From the NCBI RefSeq assembly GCF_001894945.1, contig NZ_BCXE01000016.1, positions 62,001 through 126,000 on the forward strand: a DNA stretch of 64,000 nucleotides. The letters are read 5' to 3'. This document shows positions 20,991-29,689 of this stretch, one piece after another. A program made the position numbers and the translations under genes. Numbering within the stretch: the stretch's first letter is position 1; every line of letters begins with the position of its first letter. The notes under the pieces are model-generated. The model had not been told where the DNA came from. It was given only the letters and a program-made list of their open reading frames with translations, and ran no database searches. Origin of the DNA: Rhodococcus ruber NBRC 15591. GTDB taxonomy: Bacteria; Actinomycetota; Actinomycetes; Mycobacteriales; Mycobacteriaceae.

Positions 20991-21965
20991 ATGGCAAAGG
21001 CTGTCCGCTTCTACGAGACCGGTGGTCCGGAGGTTCTGCAGTGGGAGGCCGTCGAGGTCGGCGAACCCGGCCCCGGCGAGGTCCGCATCCGGCACGAGGC
21101 GGTGGGCCTGAACTTCGCCGACACCTACTTCCGCACCGGCCTGTACCCGGCACCGCTGCCCGCCGGGATGGGCGTCGAGGCTGCCGGGGTGGTCGAGGCG
21201 GTGGGCCCAGGCGTGACGTCGGTCCGGGAAGGCGACCGGGTGACCTACACCGGCAGCCCGCTCGGGGCCTACAGCACCGAACGGGTGATGCCCGCCGAGC
21301 ACCTGATCGCGCTGCCCGACGCCATCGGCTTCGACACGGCCGCGGCGATGACGATGCGCGGTCTGACCACCGCCTACCTGCTGCGGCGCATCTGGCCGCT
21401 GGCGGCCGGGGACACGGTGCTGCTGCACGCCGCCGCCGGCGGCGTGGGCCTGATCTTCTGCCAGTGGGCGAAGCTGCTGGGCATCCGGGTGATCGGCACG
21501 GTCTCGAGCGAGCGCAAGGCGCAGGTCGCCCGGGCACACGGCTGCGACGAGGTCGTCATCTACACCGAGGAGGACGTGGCGCAGCGGGTGCGGGAACTGA
21601 CCGACGGCAAGGGCGTTCCGGTGGTGTTCGACAGCGTCGGCGCCACCACCTTCGAGACCTCACTGAACTCGCTGGCCCGCCGCGGCCTGCTGGTGTGCTT
21701 CGGCACCGCCTCGGGGCCGATCCCGCCGATCGATGCCATGCAGCTCGCGATCAAGGGTTCGGTGTACGTCACCCGTCCGGCGCTGGCGGACTACATCGCC
21801 GACCCGGCCGAGCGGGCCGCCCTCGCCGCGGAACTGTTCTCGCACGTCGCGACCGGCGAGATCGCGATCGAGATCAACCAGCGGTACGCACTCGAGGACG
21901 CGGTGCAGGCGCATCGCGATCTCGAGGCCGGCCGCAGCATCGGCTCGTCGGTCTTCGCCCTCTGA
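20991..21965 (+). CDS. NADPH:quinone oxidoreductase, zeta-crystallin type
   Basis: A 324-residue MDR-family protein with a GroES-like N-terminal domain (LNFADTYFRTGLYP) and a Rossmann domain (LLHAAAGGVGLIFCQWAKLLG). Zinc-ligand cysteines are absent, as in quinone reductases. It probably reduces a quinone or an alpha,beta-unsaturated carbonyl in the operon's pathway. An AGGAGGAAAC site precedes the ATG. It is the first gene of the AraC-linked operon; the 282 bases upstream should hold the divergent promoters, but I could not fix their -35/-10 elements. Confidence 0.92.
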   Translation: MAKAVRFYETGGPEVLQWEAVEVGEPGPGEVRIRHEAVGLNFADTYFRTGLYPAPLPAGMGVEAAGVVEAVGPGVTSVREGDRVTYTGSPLGAYSTERVMPAEHLIALPDAIGFDTAAAMTMRGLTTAYLLRRIWPLAAGDTVLLHAAAGGVGLIFCQWAKLLGIRVIGTVSSERKAQVARAHGCDEVVIYTEEDVAQRVRELTDGKGVPVVFDSVGATTFETSLNSLARRGLLVCFGTASGPIPPIDAMQLAIKGSVYVTRPALADYIADPAERAALAAELFSHVATGEIAIEINQRYALEDAVQAHRDLEAGRSIGSSVFAL

Positions 21966-22013
21966 CCCGGTCCGGGCCGCACCCGGAGTCCGCCCACTTC
22001 CGAAGGACCACCC

Positions 22014-22904
22014 ATGACCACCGCCACCCGACCGCCGAGTCCGGTCTCCCCGGCCTTCCGGGCCGAACCACTGACCTGCACGATCGGCGCCGAACTGTTC
22101 GACGTGGACCTCGGTGAGGTCTCGCGCGACGACACGCTGTTCGCCGAGCTGCGAGCCCTGTTGCTCGAGCACAAGGTGCTGTTCTTCCGCGATCAGGACA
22201 TCACCCGCGCCGAGCACGTCGCCCTGGCCGAGCGGTTCGGCCCGCTCGAGGATCACCCGGTGGTCGGCAGCGACCCCGACCATCCCGGGCTGGTGCGGAT
22301 CTACAAGGACCCCGACAGCCCGCCCGAGCACTACGAGAACGCCTACCACTGCGACGCCACGTGGCGCGACAACCCGCCGCTGGGATGCGTGCTGCGCTGT
22401 GTGCAGACCCCGCCGGTGGGCGGGGACACCATCTGGGTGAACATGGCCGAGGCCTACCGGCGCCTGCCCGGACCGGTCAAGGAGCAGATTGCCGACCTCC
22501 GGGCCCGGCACAGCATCGAGGCGAGCTTCGGCGCCCGGTTGCCGCTCGAACAGCGGCATGCGCTGCACGCCCGCTACCCGGACGCGGAACATCCGGTGGT
22601 GCGTACCCACCCCGAGACCGGCGAGAAGATCCTGTTCGTCAACTCCTTCACCACCCACCTGGTCAACTACCACACCGCCGAGAACGTCCGATTCGGCATC
22701 GACTACGCCCCGGGTGCCGGCAACCTGCTGCAGTTCCTGACGAGCCAGGCCTCGATTCCCGAGTACCAGGTGCGCTGGCGCTGGACGAAGAACAGCGTCG
22801 CCATCTGGGACAACCGCTCCACACAGCACTACGCGGTGCAGGACTACCGGCCCGCCGTTCGCAAGATGGAACGCGCCGGGATCGTCGGCGACCGGCCGTT
22901 CTGA
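22014..22904 (+). CDS. TauD/TfdA family Fe(II)/2-oxoglutarate dioxygenase
   Basis: A 296-residue enzyme with the iron facial triad His112-x-Asp114 (AYHCDATW) and distal His272 (WDNRSTQHYAVQDY). The 2-oxoglutarate-binding Arg follows in RPAVRKMERAG. The family hydroxylates or cleaves sulfonates, phenoxyacetates, carnitine precursors and other small acids. Here it would functionalise the operon's unknown substrate. Length and motifs are intact. Confidence 0.93.
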   Translation: MTTATRPPSPVSPAFRAEPLTCTIGAELFDVDLGEVSRDDTLFAELRALLLEHKVLFFRDQDITRAEHVALAERFGPLEDHPVVGSDPDHPGLVRIYKDPDSPPEHYENAYHCDATWRDNPPLGCVLRCVQTPPVGGDTIWVNMAEAYRRLPGPVKEQIADLRARHSIEASFGARLPLEQRHALHARYPDAEHPVVRTHPETGEKILFVNSFTTHLVNYHTAENVRFGIDYAPGAGNLLQFLTSQASIPEYQVRWRWTKNSVAIWDNRSTQHYAVQDYRPAVRKMERAGIVGDRPF

Positions 22905-22956
22905 GTTCTTCCCTTCCCTCTCTTCACCTTCCACATCCCGAAACGGAGACCCGACA

Positions 22957-24009
22957 ATGCACTTCCACGACGACGCCCTGTTCCCCGAGAACCAGGAGAA
23001 GCTGGTCATCACCGCCGCGCCCTACGGCCCGGAATGGGAGCTCGACGACTTCCGCGAGGACCTTCCCCTGACCATGGAGGAGCACGTCCAGCAGGCGGTG
23101 GACTGCTACGAGGCGGGCGCGACCGTGCTGCACATCCACGTCCGTGAACTCGACGGCAAGGGCAGCAAGCGACTGTCGAAGTTCAACGAGCTGCTCGCCG
23201 GCCTGCGCGAAGCGGTGCCGGACATGATCCTGCAGGTCGGTGGATCCATCTCCTTCGCCCCCGAAGGCGAAGACGCCGAGGCGAAGTGGCTCTCGGACGA
23301 CACCCGGCACATGCTCGCCGAGCTCGACCCGGCGCCGGACCAGGTGACCATCGCCATCAACACCAGCCAGATGAACATCATGGAGCTGATGACGGCCGAC
23401 GACATCGCCGGCACCTCGATGGAACGTCCGGAACTCGCGGCGACGTACCGGGAGATGACCGTGCCCGCCGGGCCGGAGTGGGTTGCGGAGCATCTGAAGC
23501 GACTGCAGGCCAAGGGTATTCAGCCACACTTCCAGCTCTCGTCCATCCCGCAGCTCGAGACCGTCGAACGACTGATCCGGCGCGGGATCTACACCGGACC
23601 GTTGAACCTGACGTGGGTCGGTATCGGCGGCGGCTTCGACGGCCCCAATCCGTACAACATCATGAATTTCGTCCAGCGGGTTCCGGACGGCGCCTGCCTG
23701 ACCCTCGAGACGCTCATGCGGTCCGTGCTCCCGGTCAACGCGATGGCCATCGCAATGGGCCTGCACACCCGCTGCGGCAACGAGGACACCATCTGGGGCC
23801 GCAAGGGCGAGAAGATGACCTCGGTGGAGCAGATCCGGCAGCTGGTCCGCATCGCCGGGGAACTGGGCCGCGAGGTCGCCACCGGCAAGGAGGCCCGCGA
23901 GATCTACCGGATCGGCGAGACCTACCGCGACGCCGACGAAACCCTCGCCAAGCTCGGCTACGCCCCCAATCGCCGGCCCGGACAGGTCGGCTTCACCCAC
24001 CACGGCTGA
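22957..24009 (+). CDS. Beta-keto acid cleavage enzyme (BKACE)
   Basis: A 350-residue TIM-barrel enzyme of the BKACE family (formerly DUF849, which includes Kce of lysine fermentation). The zinc-binding His59 and His61 lie in VLHIHVRELDGKGSKR. Later elements are LQVGGSISF, INTSQMNIMEL and the late GLHTRCGNEDTIWGRKG. The reaction is beta-keto acid + acetyl-CoA giving acetoacetate + a new acyl-CoA. The CoA-transferase pair downstream would recover acetoacetate. Which beta-keto acid is used cannot be read from the sequence. Confidence 0.92.
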   Translation: MHFHDDALFPENQEKLVITAAPYGPEWELDDFREDLPLTMEEHVQQAVDCYEAGATVLHIHVRELDGKGSKRLSKFNELLAGLREAVPDMILQVGGSISFAPEGEDAEAKWLSDDTRHMLAELDPAPDQVTIAINTSQMNIMELMTADDIAGTSMERPELAATYREMTVPAGPEWVAEHLKRLQAKGIQPHFQLSSIPQLETVERLIRRGIYTGPLNLTWVGIGGGFDGPNPYNIMNFVQRVPDGACLTLETLMRSVLPVNAMAIAMGLHTRCGNEDTIWGRKGEKMTSVEQIRQLVRIAGELGREVATGKEAREIYRIGETYRDADETLAKLGYAPNRRPGQVGFTHHG

Positions 24010-24162
24010 ACCACGGACCCCCGGGGCACGCGACCCGCACCGTGTGCCCCGGGACCCGGCCGGTGACCGAGTCCGTCGAGCCCTCCCTGTCCTCGCCCCT
24101 CTCGCGGTGGGCGCTCCCCGATGCGCATCCCCGCCCGCCGCCCCAGCCTTGCAGGAGCACCC

Positions 24163-25521
24163 ATGGGATCGTCCACCTCCTCCCTGGAGAACCACACCGC
24201 CACCAGCACCCCCGCCGGTCCGAGGACCCGATCGCGGAAGTACCCGTGGCTCGTGTTCGCTCTCACCTTCGGACTGCTGTTGTCGGACTACATGTCCCGG
24301 CAGGTTCTCAGTGCCGTCTTCCCGTTCCTCAAGACCGAATGGGCCCTGACCGATTCACAGCTCGCATCGCTGACGAGCATCGTGGCGCTCATGGTCGGCC
24401 TGCTCACGCTTCCGCTGTCGCTGCTGGCCGATCGCTGGGGCCGGGTCAAGAGCCTGGTGCTCATGGCGGTGCTGTGGTCGGTCGCCACTCTCATGTGTGC
24501 GGTGGCCACCAACTTCGAGCAGATGCTCGGCGCGCGATTTCTCGTCGGCGTCGGCGAGGCCGCCTACGGCAGTGTCGGAATCGCGGTGGTGCTGAGCGTG
24601 TTCGCTCCCCGGGTCCACGCCTCCCTCAGTGGGGCGTTCATGGCCGGCGGCTCGTTCGGCTCGGTCCTCGGTGTCGCCCTCGGCGGCGTCATCGCCGTTC
24701 ATCTGAGCTGGCGGTGGTCGTTCGCGGCGATGGCGGTCTTCGGGCTCATCCTGGTGGCACTGTTCCGCGCCCTGGTCACCGAGCGCAAGCTCGCCGCGCA
24801 CGCCGCCGACGACCGGCCCGCTGCCGTCGACGAGCGAGCCGCCGGTGCCGCGACCACACCGCCGGACGGATTCCGCGCGCCGGTGTCGAGCCTGTTCACC
24901 AACCCCGCCGTGCTGTGCGCCTACGTCGGCGGCGGCCTCCAGATGTTCACCGCCGCGGTCCTGCTGTCGTGGACGCCGAGCTTCTTCAACCGCTACTACG
25001 GCCTCGCCCCGGACAAGGCCGGCGTCGCCGCCTCGATCGTCGTCCTGCTCGTCGGCAGCGGCATGGTGGTGTGCGGGATCGTCACCGACCGCGTCGGACG
25101 GCACGACATCACCCGCAAGTGGACCACCGCGATCGCCTTCTGCGCCATCTCCCTGGCGTGCCTGGCCCTCGCGTTCCGTCTCGACACGGGCACCGCGCAA
25201 CTGGTGCTGCTCGGGATCGGTGCGTTCTTCTCCGCCGGATCCTCCGGACCCACCGCGGCCATGGTCGCCAACCTCACGCACTCGTCCGTCCGCGCGTCCG
25301 CCATGGGGACGCTGACCGTGGCCAACAATCTGCTCGGCCTCGCCCTCGGCCCGTTCGTGGTGGGCATCCTCGCCGACCGCCTCGGCCTGCGGGAAGCGCT
25401 GCAGCTGTCCCCGCTGGTCTACGTCCTCGCCATCGGCGCACTGGTAGCAGGCAAACGCCTCTACCCGCTGGGCCTGCGCAAGTTCACCACCCTCGGCACC
25501 GGCTCCGGCGCGGCTGCCTGA
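24163..25521 (+). CDS. MFS transporter, probable organic-acid importer
   Basis: A 452-residue protein with 12 predicted helices. It carries the MFS loop motif LADRWGRVKSLVLM between helices 2 and 3 and the opening YPWLVFALTFGLLLSDYMSRQVLSAVFPFLKTEW pattern seen in acid:proton and anion:cation symporters. The central loop (about residues 205-240) is Ala/Asp-rich. The ATG at 24163 has a GCAGGAGC site. As the only transporter in the operon it probably brings in the pathway substrate. Confidence 0.9.
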   Translation: MGSSTSSLENHTATSTPAGPRTRSRKYPWLVFALTFGLLLSDYMSRQVLSAVFPFLKTEWALTDSQLASLTSIVALMVGLLTLPLSLLADRWGRVKSLVLMAVLWSVATLMCAVATNFEQMLGARFLVGVGEAAYGSVGIAVVLSVFAPRVHASLSGAFMAGGSFGSVLGVALGGVIAVHLSWRWSFAAMAVFGLILVALFRALVTERKLAAHAADDRPAAVDERAAGAATTPPDGFRAPVSSLFTNPAVLCAYVGGGLQMFTAAVLLSWTPSFFNRYYGLAPDKAGVAASIVVLLVGSGMVVCGIVTDRVGRHDITRKWTTAIAFCAISLACLALAFRLDTGTAQLVLLGIGAFFSAGSSGPTAAMVANLTHSSVRASAMGTLTVANNLLGLALGPFVVGILADRLGLREALQLSPLVYVLAIGALVAGKRLYPLGLRKFTTLGTGSGAAA

Positions 25522-25563
25522 ACGACTGTCGTCCCGTTCCCACCCCATCTCCCGGAGTCCCCC

Positions 25564-26151
25564 GTGAACCCCTCCCACTCCCCGACCGTGGTCATCGTCC
25601 CCGGCCTGCGCGACCACGTCGCCGATCACTGGCAGACCCTGCTCGCCGAACGTCTTTCCGACGTCCGGACCGTTCCTCCGCTCGAGCGCGACAAGCTCAG
25701 CCGCGCTGCCCGCGTCGCCGCACTCGACGAGGTCCTGCGTGAGATCGACGGACCCGTGGTGCTCGTCGCCCACAGCGCCGGCGTGATGATCACCGTGCAC
25801 TGGGCGCAGAACCCGACGCGTCCGATCCAGGGCGCGCTGCTGGCCACGCCGGCAGACCTGGAACTACCCCTGCCCGAGGGCTACCCGACCACCGACGACC
25901 TCGACCGGGGCGGATGGAACCCCATCCCCCGCCGCAGGCTGCCGTTTCCGAGCATCGTCGCCGCCAGCCGCACCGATCCGCTCGGCGGCTACCGGCGCAT
26001 CGCCGGCATGGCCGAAACGTGGGGCAGCCGCCTGGTGGACCTCGGCGACGTCGGGCACCTCAATCCCGCCGCCGGATACGGCTACTGGCCCGACGCCGAG
26101 AACCTGCTCCGGCAACTGCTCGACAGCACCGCCCTCCCGGTACACAGCTGA
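25564..26151 (+). CDS. RBBP9/YdeN-type alpha/beta hydrolase
   Basis: A 195-residue small serine hydrolase: opening VVIVPGLRDHVADHWQTLLAE, nucleophile Ser in VLVAHSAGVMIT, acid Asp in AASRTDPLG and catalytic His in GDVGHLNPAAGYG. The family is compact and cleaves esters or amides of largely unknown type. It starts at GTG. Its place between transporter and CoA-transferase suggests hydrolysis of an ester, amide or thioester intermediate. Confidence 0.88.
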   Translation: MNPSHSPTVVIVPGLRDHVADHWQTLLAERLSDVRTVPPLERDKLSRAARVAALDEVLREIDGPVVLVAHSAGVMITVHWAQNPTRPIQGALLATPADLELPLPEGYPTTDDLDRGGWNPIPRRRLPFPSIVAASRTDPLGGYRRIAGMAETWGSRLVDLGDVGHLNPAAGYGYWPDAENLLRQLLDSTALPVHS

Positions 26152-26222
26152 ACCCCACCGGCACCGCGACTCCGTCCCCGTCCACACTCCGAGCGCCTCG
26201 CTCACGTCCGGAAAACCACGAA

Positions 26223-26981
26223 ATGACCAAGATCTATGAAACGGCCGCCGAGGCGGTCGCCGACGTTCCCTCCGGAGCCTCCCTCGCCGTCGGCGGGTTC
26301 GGCCTGTCCGGCATCCCGGACCAGCTGATCGCCGCGATCGCCGCCGGGGACGCGACCGACCTCGAGGTGTTCTCCAACAACTGCGGCGTAGACGGCCGCG
26401 GACTGGGAATCCTCCTCGAACGACGACGGATCCGACGAGTGACGGCCTCCTACGTCGGCGAGAACAAGGAGTTCGCCCGGCAGTACCTCTCCGGTGAACT
26501 CGAAGTGGAACTGACGCCGCAAGGCACCCTGGCCGAGAAGCTGCGCGCCGGCGGCGCCGGCATCCCGGCCTTCTTCACCCCGGCCGGTGTCGGCACCCCC
26601 GTCTCCGACGGTGGCCTGCCGTGGCGCTACCACCCCGACGGCTCGGTGGCAGTCGCGTCCCCACCGAAGGAGATCCGCGAGTTCGGCCGCAAGCAGTACG
26701 TGCTCGAAGAGTCCATCACCGCCGACTATGCACTGGTACACGCCCTGCGCGGCGACACCGAGGGCAACCTGGTGTTCAACAAGGCCGCAATGAACTTCAA
26801 CCCGCTCGCCGCGACGGCCGGACGCATCTGCATCGCCCAGGTCGAACAGCTCGTCGCACCGGGCGAGATCGACCCGGGCCAGGTACACCTGCCGGGCGTC
26901 TTCGTCGACCGCATCGTGCACACCGGCGCCCAGGACAAGCAGATCGAAAAGCGCACCGTCTCGACGGGAAAAGGAGCCTGA
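26223..26981 (+). CDS. 3-Oxoacid CoA-transferase subunit A
   Basis: A 252-residue class I CoA-transferase alpha subunit with [17 protein letters not shown] near the start, [12 protein letters not shown] and [20 protein letters not shown], all ScoA/PcaI-like. With subunit B it moves CoA from succinyl-CoA to acetoacetate or a related 3-oxoacid. It ends one base before subunit B begins. Paired with BKACE, the natural role is turning released acetoacetate into acetoacetyl-CoA. Confidence 0.94.
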   Translation: MTKIYETAAEAVADVPSGASLAVGGFGLSGIPDQLIAAIAAGDATDLEVFSNNCGVDGRGLGILLERRRIRRVTASYVGENKEFARQYLSGELEVELTPQGTLAEKLRAGGAGIPAFFTPAGVGTPVSDGGLPWRYHPDGSVAVASPPKEIREFGRKQYVLEESITADYALVHALRGDTEGNLVFNKAAMNFNPLAATAGRICIAQVEQLVAPGEIDPGQVHLPGVFVDRIVHTGAQDKQIEKRTVSTGKGA

Positions 26982-26982
26982 C

Positions 26983-27636
26983 GTGACCGTAGTAGCAGAA
27001 CCCAAGATCCTCGGATGGTCGCGGACCGAGATGGCCGCCCGTGCCGCGGCCGAACTCTCGCCCGGCCAATATGTCAACCTCGGTATCGGACTGCCGACAC
27101 TGATCCCGAACCATCTGCCCGCCGGGGTGAAGGTCACCCTGCACAGTGAGAACGGAATCCTGGGCACCGGCCCCTACCCCACCGAGGAGCAGGTGGACGC
27201 GGATCTGATCAACGCGGGCAAGGAGACCGTCACGGTCGAGCCCGGCGCGTCGTTCTTCGATTCGGCGACGAGCTTTTCGATGATCCGCGGCGGTCACATC
27301 GACACCGCGGTGCTCGGCGGGATGCAGGTCTCGGCCACCGGTGACCTCGCGAACTGGATGGTGCCCGGCGCGATGGTCAAGGGCATGGGCGGGGCGATGG
27401 ACCTCGTCCACGGCGCCGCCAAGGTCATCGTGCTCATGGAACACACCGACAAGCACGGCAATCCGAAGATCGTCGAGAAGTGCACGCTGCCCCTCACCGG
27501 CCGAGCCGTGGTGCAGCGCATCGTCACCGATCTCGCGGTCGTCGACGTCACCGACCACGGACTGGTCCTGGTCGAGACCGCGCCCGGCGTCACCGACGAG
27601 CAGGTCCGCGCCGCCACCGGCGCTCCCCTCGTCTGA
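26983..27636 (+). CDS. 3-Oxoacid CoA-transferase subunit B
   Basis: A 217-residue class I CoA-transferase beta subunit. The catalytic Glu56 that carries CoA lies in [26 protein letters not shown] and [15 protein letters not shown] are typical. It starts at GTG two bases after the subunit A stop, so the two are coupled. It belongs to the acetoacetate/3-oxoadipate CoA-transferase group; the precise acid is unknown. Confidence 0.94.
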   Translation: MTVVAEPKILGWSRTEMAARAAAELSPGQYVNLGIGLPTLIPNHLPAGVKVTLHSENGILGTGPYPTEEQVDADLINAGKETVTVEPGASFFDSATSFSMIRGGHIDTAVLGGMQVSATGDLANWMVPGAMVKGMGGAMDLVHGAAKVIVLMEHTDKHGNPKIVEKCTLPLTGRAVVQRIVTDLAVVDVTDHGLVLVETAPGVTDEQVRAATGAPLV

Positions 27637-27672
27637 TCCCCTCGTCCCCCTTCCGACAGGACATCGATTCGT

Positions 27673-29258
27673 ATGCTCAATCTCTCCGTCTTACTGGAGG
27701 ACTCCGCGCGCCGCTACCCCGACCGGACCGCGCTGGTCCTCGCAGCGAACGACTCACCTACGCGCAACTCGACGCGCAGGCCAACCGGATCGCCAACCTG
27801 CTCGTCGCCGAGGGCGTCGCGCCGGGCGACAAGGTCGCGCTCTCGTGCCCGAACGTCCCCCAGTTTCCCGCCGTCTACTACGGCATCCTCAAGGCCGGCG
27901 CGGTGGTCGTGCCCCTGAACGTTCAGCTCAAGCCTCGCGAGATCGCCTATCACCTCGACGATTCCGGTGCCGCCCTCTACCTCTGCTTCGAAGGGACCGC
28001 GGAACTTCCCGTCGGCGAATACGGCAGGGCCGGTTTCGACCGGGCCGACCGTTGCCGCACCATGCTGCTGATCACCCGCGATCCGCAGGCCCCGTCCCCG
28101 CTCGACGGTATCGCCACCCTGGCCCACGCCACCGCCGAACAGCCGGACACGTTCGCCACCGCCGTGCGCGAACCCGTCGACACCGCCGTGATCCTCTACA
28201 CCAGCGGCACCACCGGCCGGCCCAAGGGCGCCGAACTGACCCACGCCAACATGGTGCTCAACGCCCTGACCGCGAACCGCCTGTTCGACAGCACCCCGCA
28301 GCGTCCGGACACCTATCTGCTCACCCTGCCGCTGTTCCACTCCTTCGGCCAGACCGTGACGATGAACGCCGCACTGTCGGTCGGTGCCACCTGCGTGCTC
28401 ATGCCCCGCTTCGACGCCCCCGCGGCGCTGCACCTGATGGACGAGCACGACATCACCGTGTTCGCCGGGGTGCCGACAATGTACTGGGCGCTGCTCGGTG
28501 CGCTCGACGCCGCGAAGGCGGCCGGCGTCGACGTCGAAAAGATCGCGCGGACCATGCGTCGGGCGATCTCCGGCGGCGCGGCGCTGCCGGTGGAGATCCT
28601 CACGCAGTTCAAGGACAGGTTCGATGTCCAGATCCTCGAAGGCTACGGCCTGTCCGAGACGTCACCGCTGGCAATGTTCAGCGACCCCGAACGCGCCCCG
28701 CGTCCCGGTTCGATCGGCGTACCGGTGTGGGGCATCGAGGCCGCCCTCGTCGACGAACACTGGAATCCCGTCCACGACGGCGTCGGAGAACTCGTCCTGC
28801 GCGGCCACAACATCATGACCGGCTACCTCGGACGACCCGAGGCGACCGCCGAGGTGATGCGCGACGGCTGGCTGCGCACCGGCGACCTGGCCCGGCGTGA
28901 CGAGGACGGGTTCTACTACATCGTCGACCGCGCCAAGGACCTCATCGTCCGCGGCGGCTTCAACGTCTACCCGCGCGAGATCGAAGAGGTCCTCATGACC
29001 CACCCGGCCGTCTCCCTCGCCGCCGTCGTCGGAGTCGCCGACGAACGTCACGGCGAGGAGGTCAAAGCGTTCGTCATCCGCGAACCGGGCGCACAGATCA
29101 CCGAACCCGAGCTGATCGCCTGGTGCAAGGAGCAGATGGCCGGCTACAAGTACCCGCGCCACATCGAGTTCGCCACCGTACTGCCCATGACCGCCACCGG
29201 AAAAATCCTCAAACGCGAACTGGTTCCAGCCGTCGCAGGTCAGGGCAGTGGCCGATGA
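27673..29258 (+). pseudogene. Acyl-CoA ligase (FadD-like) with a single-base frameshift
   Basis: The product would be about 528 residues. It begins in one frame (MLNLSVLLEDSARRYPDRTA) and continues after about base 27742 in the next (ERLTYAQLDAQANRIANLLV). The AMP-binding loop YTSGTTGRPKGAELTH, YGLSETSPL and the C-terminal TGKILKREL are all in the second frame. Restoring one base (a G in CTCGCAGCG) joins the frames as ALVLGSERLTYAQ, the family consensus. Everything else is intact, so this is a recent mutation, a sequencing error or, less likely, programmed slippage. An intact enzyme would activate a carboxylic acid in the pathway. Confidence 0.85.
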
Positions 29259-29629
29259 CAACCCACGACGCAGCTTCGTCCATCGTCGACCGCCTCAAGC
29301 GCGAAGGAAGTTGGAACCCGTTGTGGGACGGACTCGACGAACTCGATCCCGGATGGACCGAGCACTACCTGACTGCCACGCTGCAACCCTACGAAAGCGG
29401 TGTGCTCCCGCCGCAGGTCGTCCAGTTGCTGTGCATTGCGGTCGATGCCTCCTGCACCCACATGTACGGCCCCGGACTGCAGCGGCACATCCGAGCCGCA
29501 CTCGATCTGGGCGTCACCGCACACGAAATTCTCGAAGTCCTCAAACTCGCCACGACCGTCGGCATCCACTCGCTCAACCTCGGCGTGCCGATCCTGCTCG
29601 AGGAACTGTCCGCGCGAGACTCGTCCTGA
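29255..29629 (+). CDS. Carboxymuconolactone decarboxylase family protein
   Basis: A 124-residue helical protein: WTEHYLTATLQPYESGVLPP, then CIAVDASCTHMYGPGLQRHIRAALDLGVTA and EILEVLKLATTVGIHS. It belongs to the CMD/AhpD group. The first redox Cys of the AhpD CxxC motif is present but the second position is Met, so peroxidase activity is unlikely and a decarboxylase or structural role more so. Its ATG overlaps the ligase stop (ATGA). It is the last gene of the operon. Confidence 0.85.
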   Translation: MTTHDAASSIVDRLKREGSWNPLWDGLDELDPGWTEHYLTATLQPYESGVLPPQVVQLLCIAVDASCTHMYGPGLQRHIRAALDLGVTAHEILEVLKLATTVGIHSLNLGVPILLEELSARDSS

Positions 29630-29635
29630 CCTCCA

Positions 29636-29659
29636 CCGGCCGTGCCGAGGCACGGCCGG
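29636..29659. terminator. Bidirectional terminator of the catabolic operon
   Basis: CCGGCCGTGCC (29636-29646) and GGCACGGCCGG (29649-29659) form a perfect 11-bp stem with a two-base loop. It lies between the convergent CMD and GH15 genes. Confidence 0.8.
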
Positions 29660-29689
29660 CAGTCCTGACATCTCGTGCCGCGTACCCGG

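Noticed and set aside
23286-25742. 818-codon plus frame across BKACE, MFS and hydrolase genes
   Set aside because: It runs in a different frame through three genes with intact family motifs; its product is Arg/Pro-rich noise.
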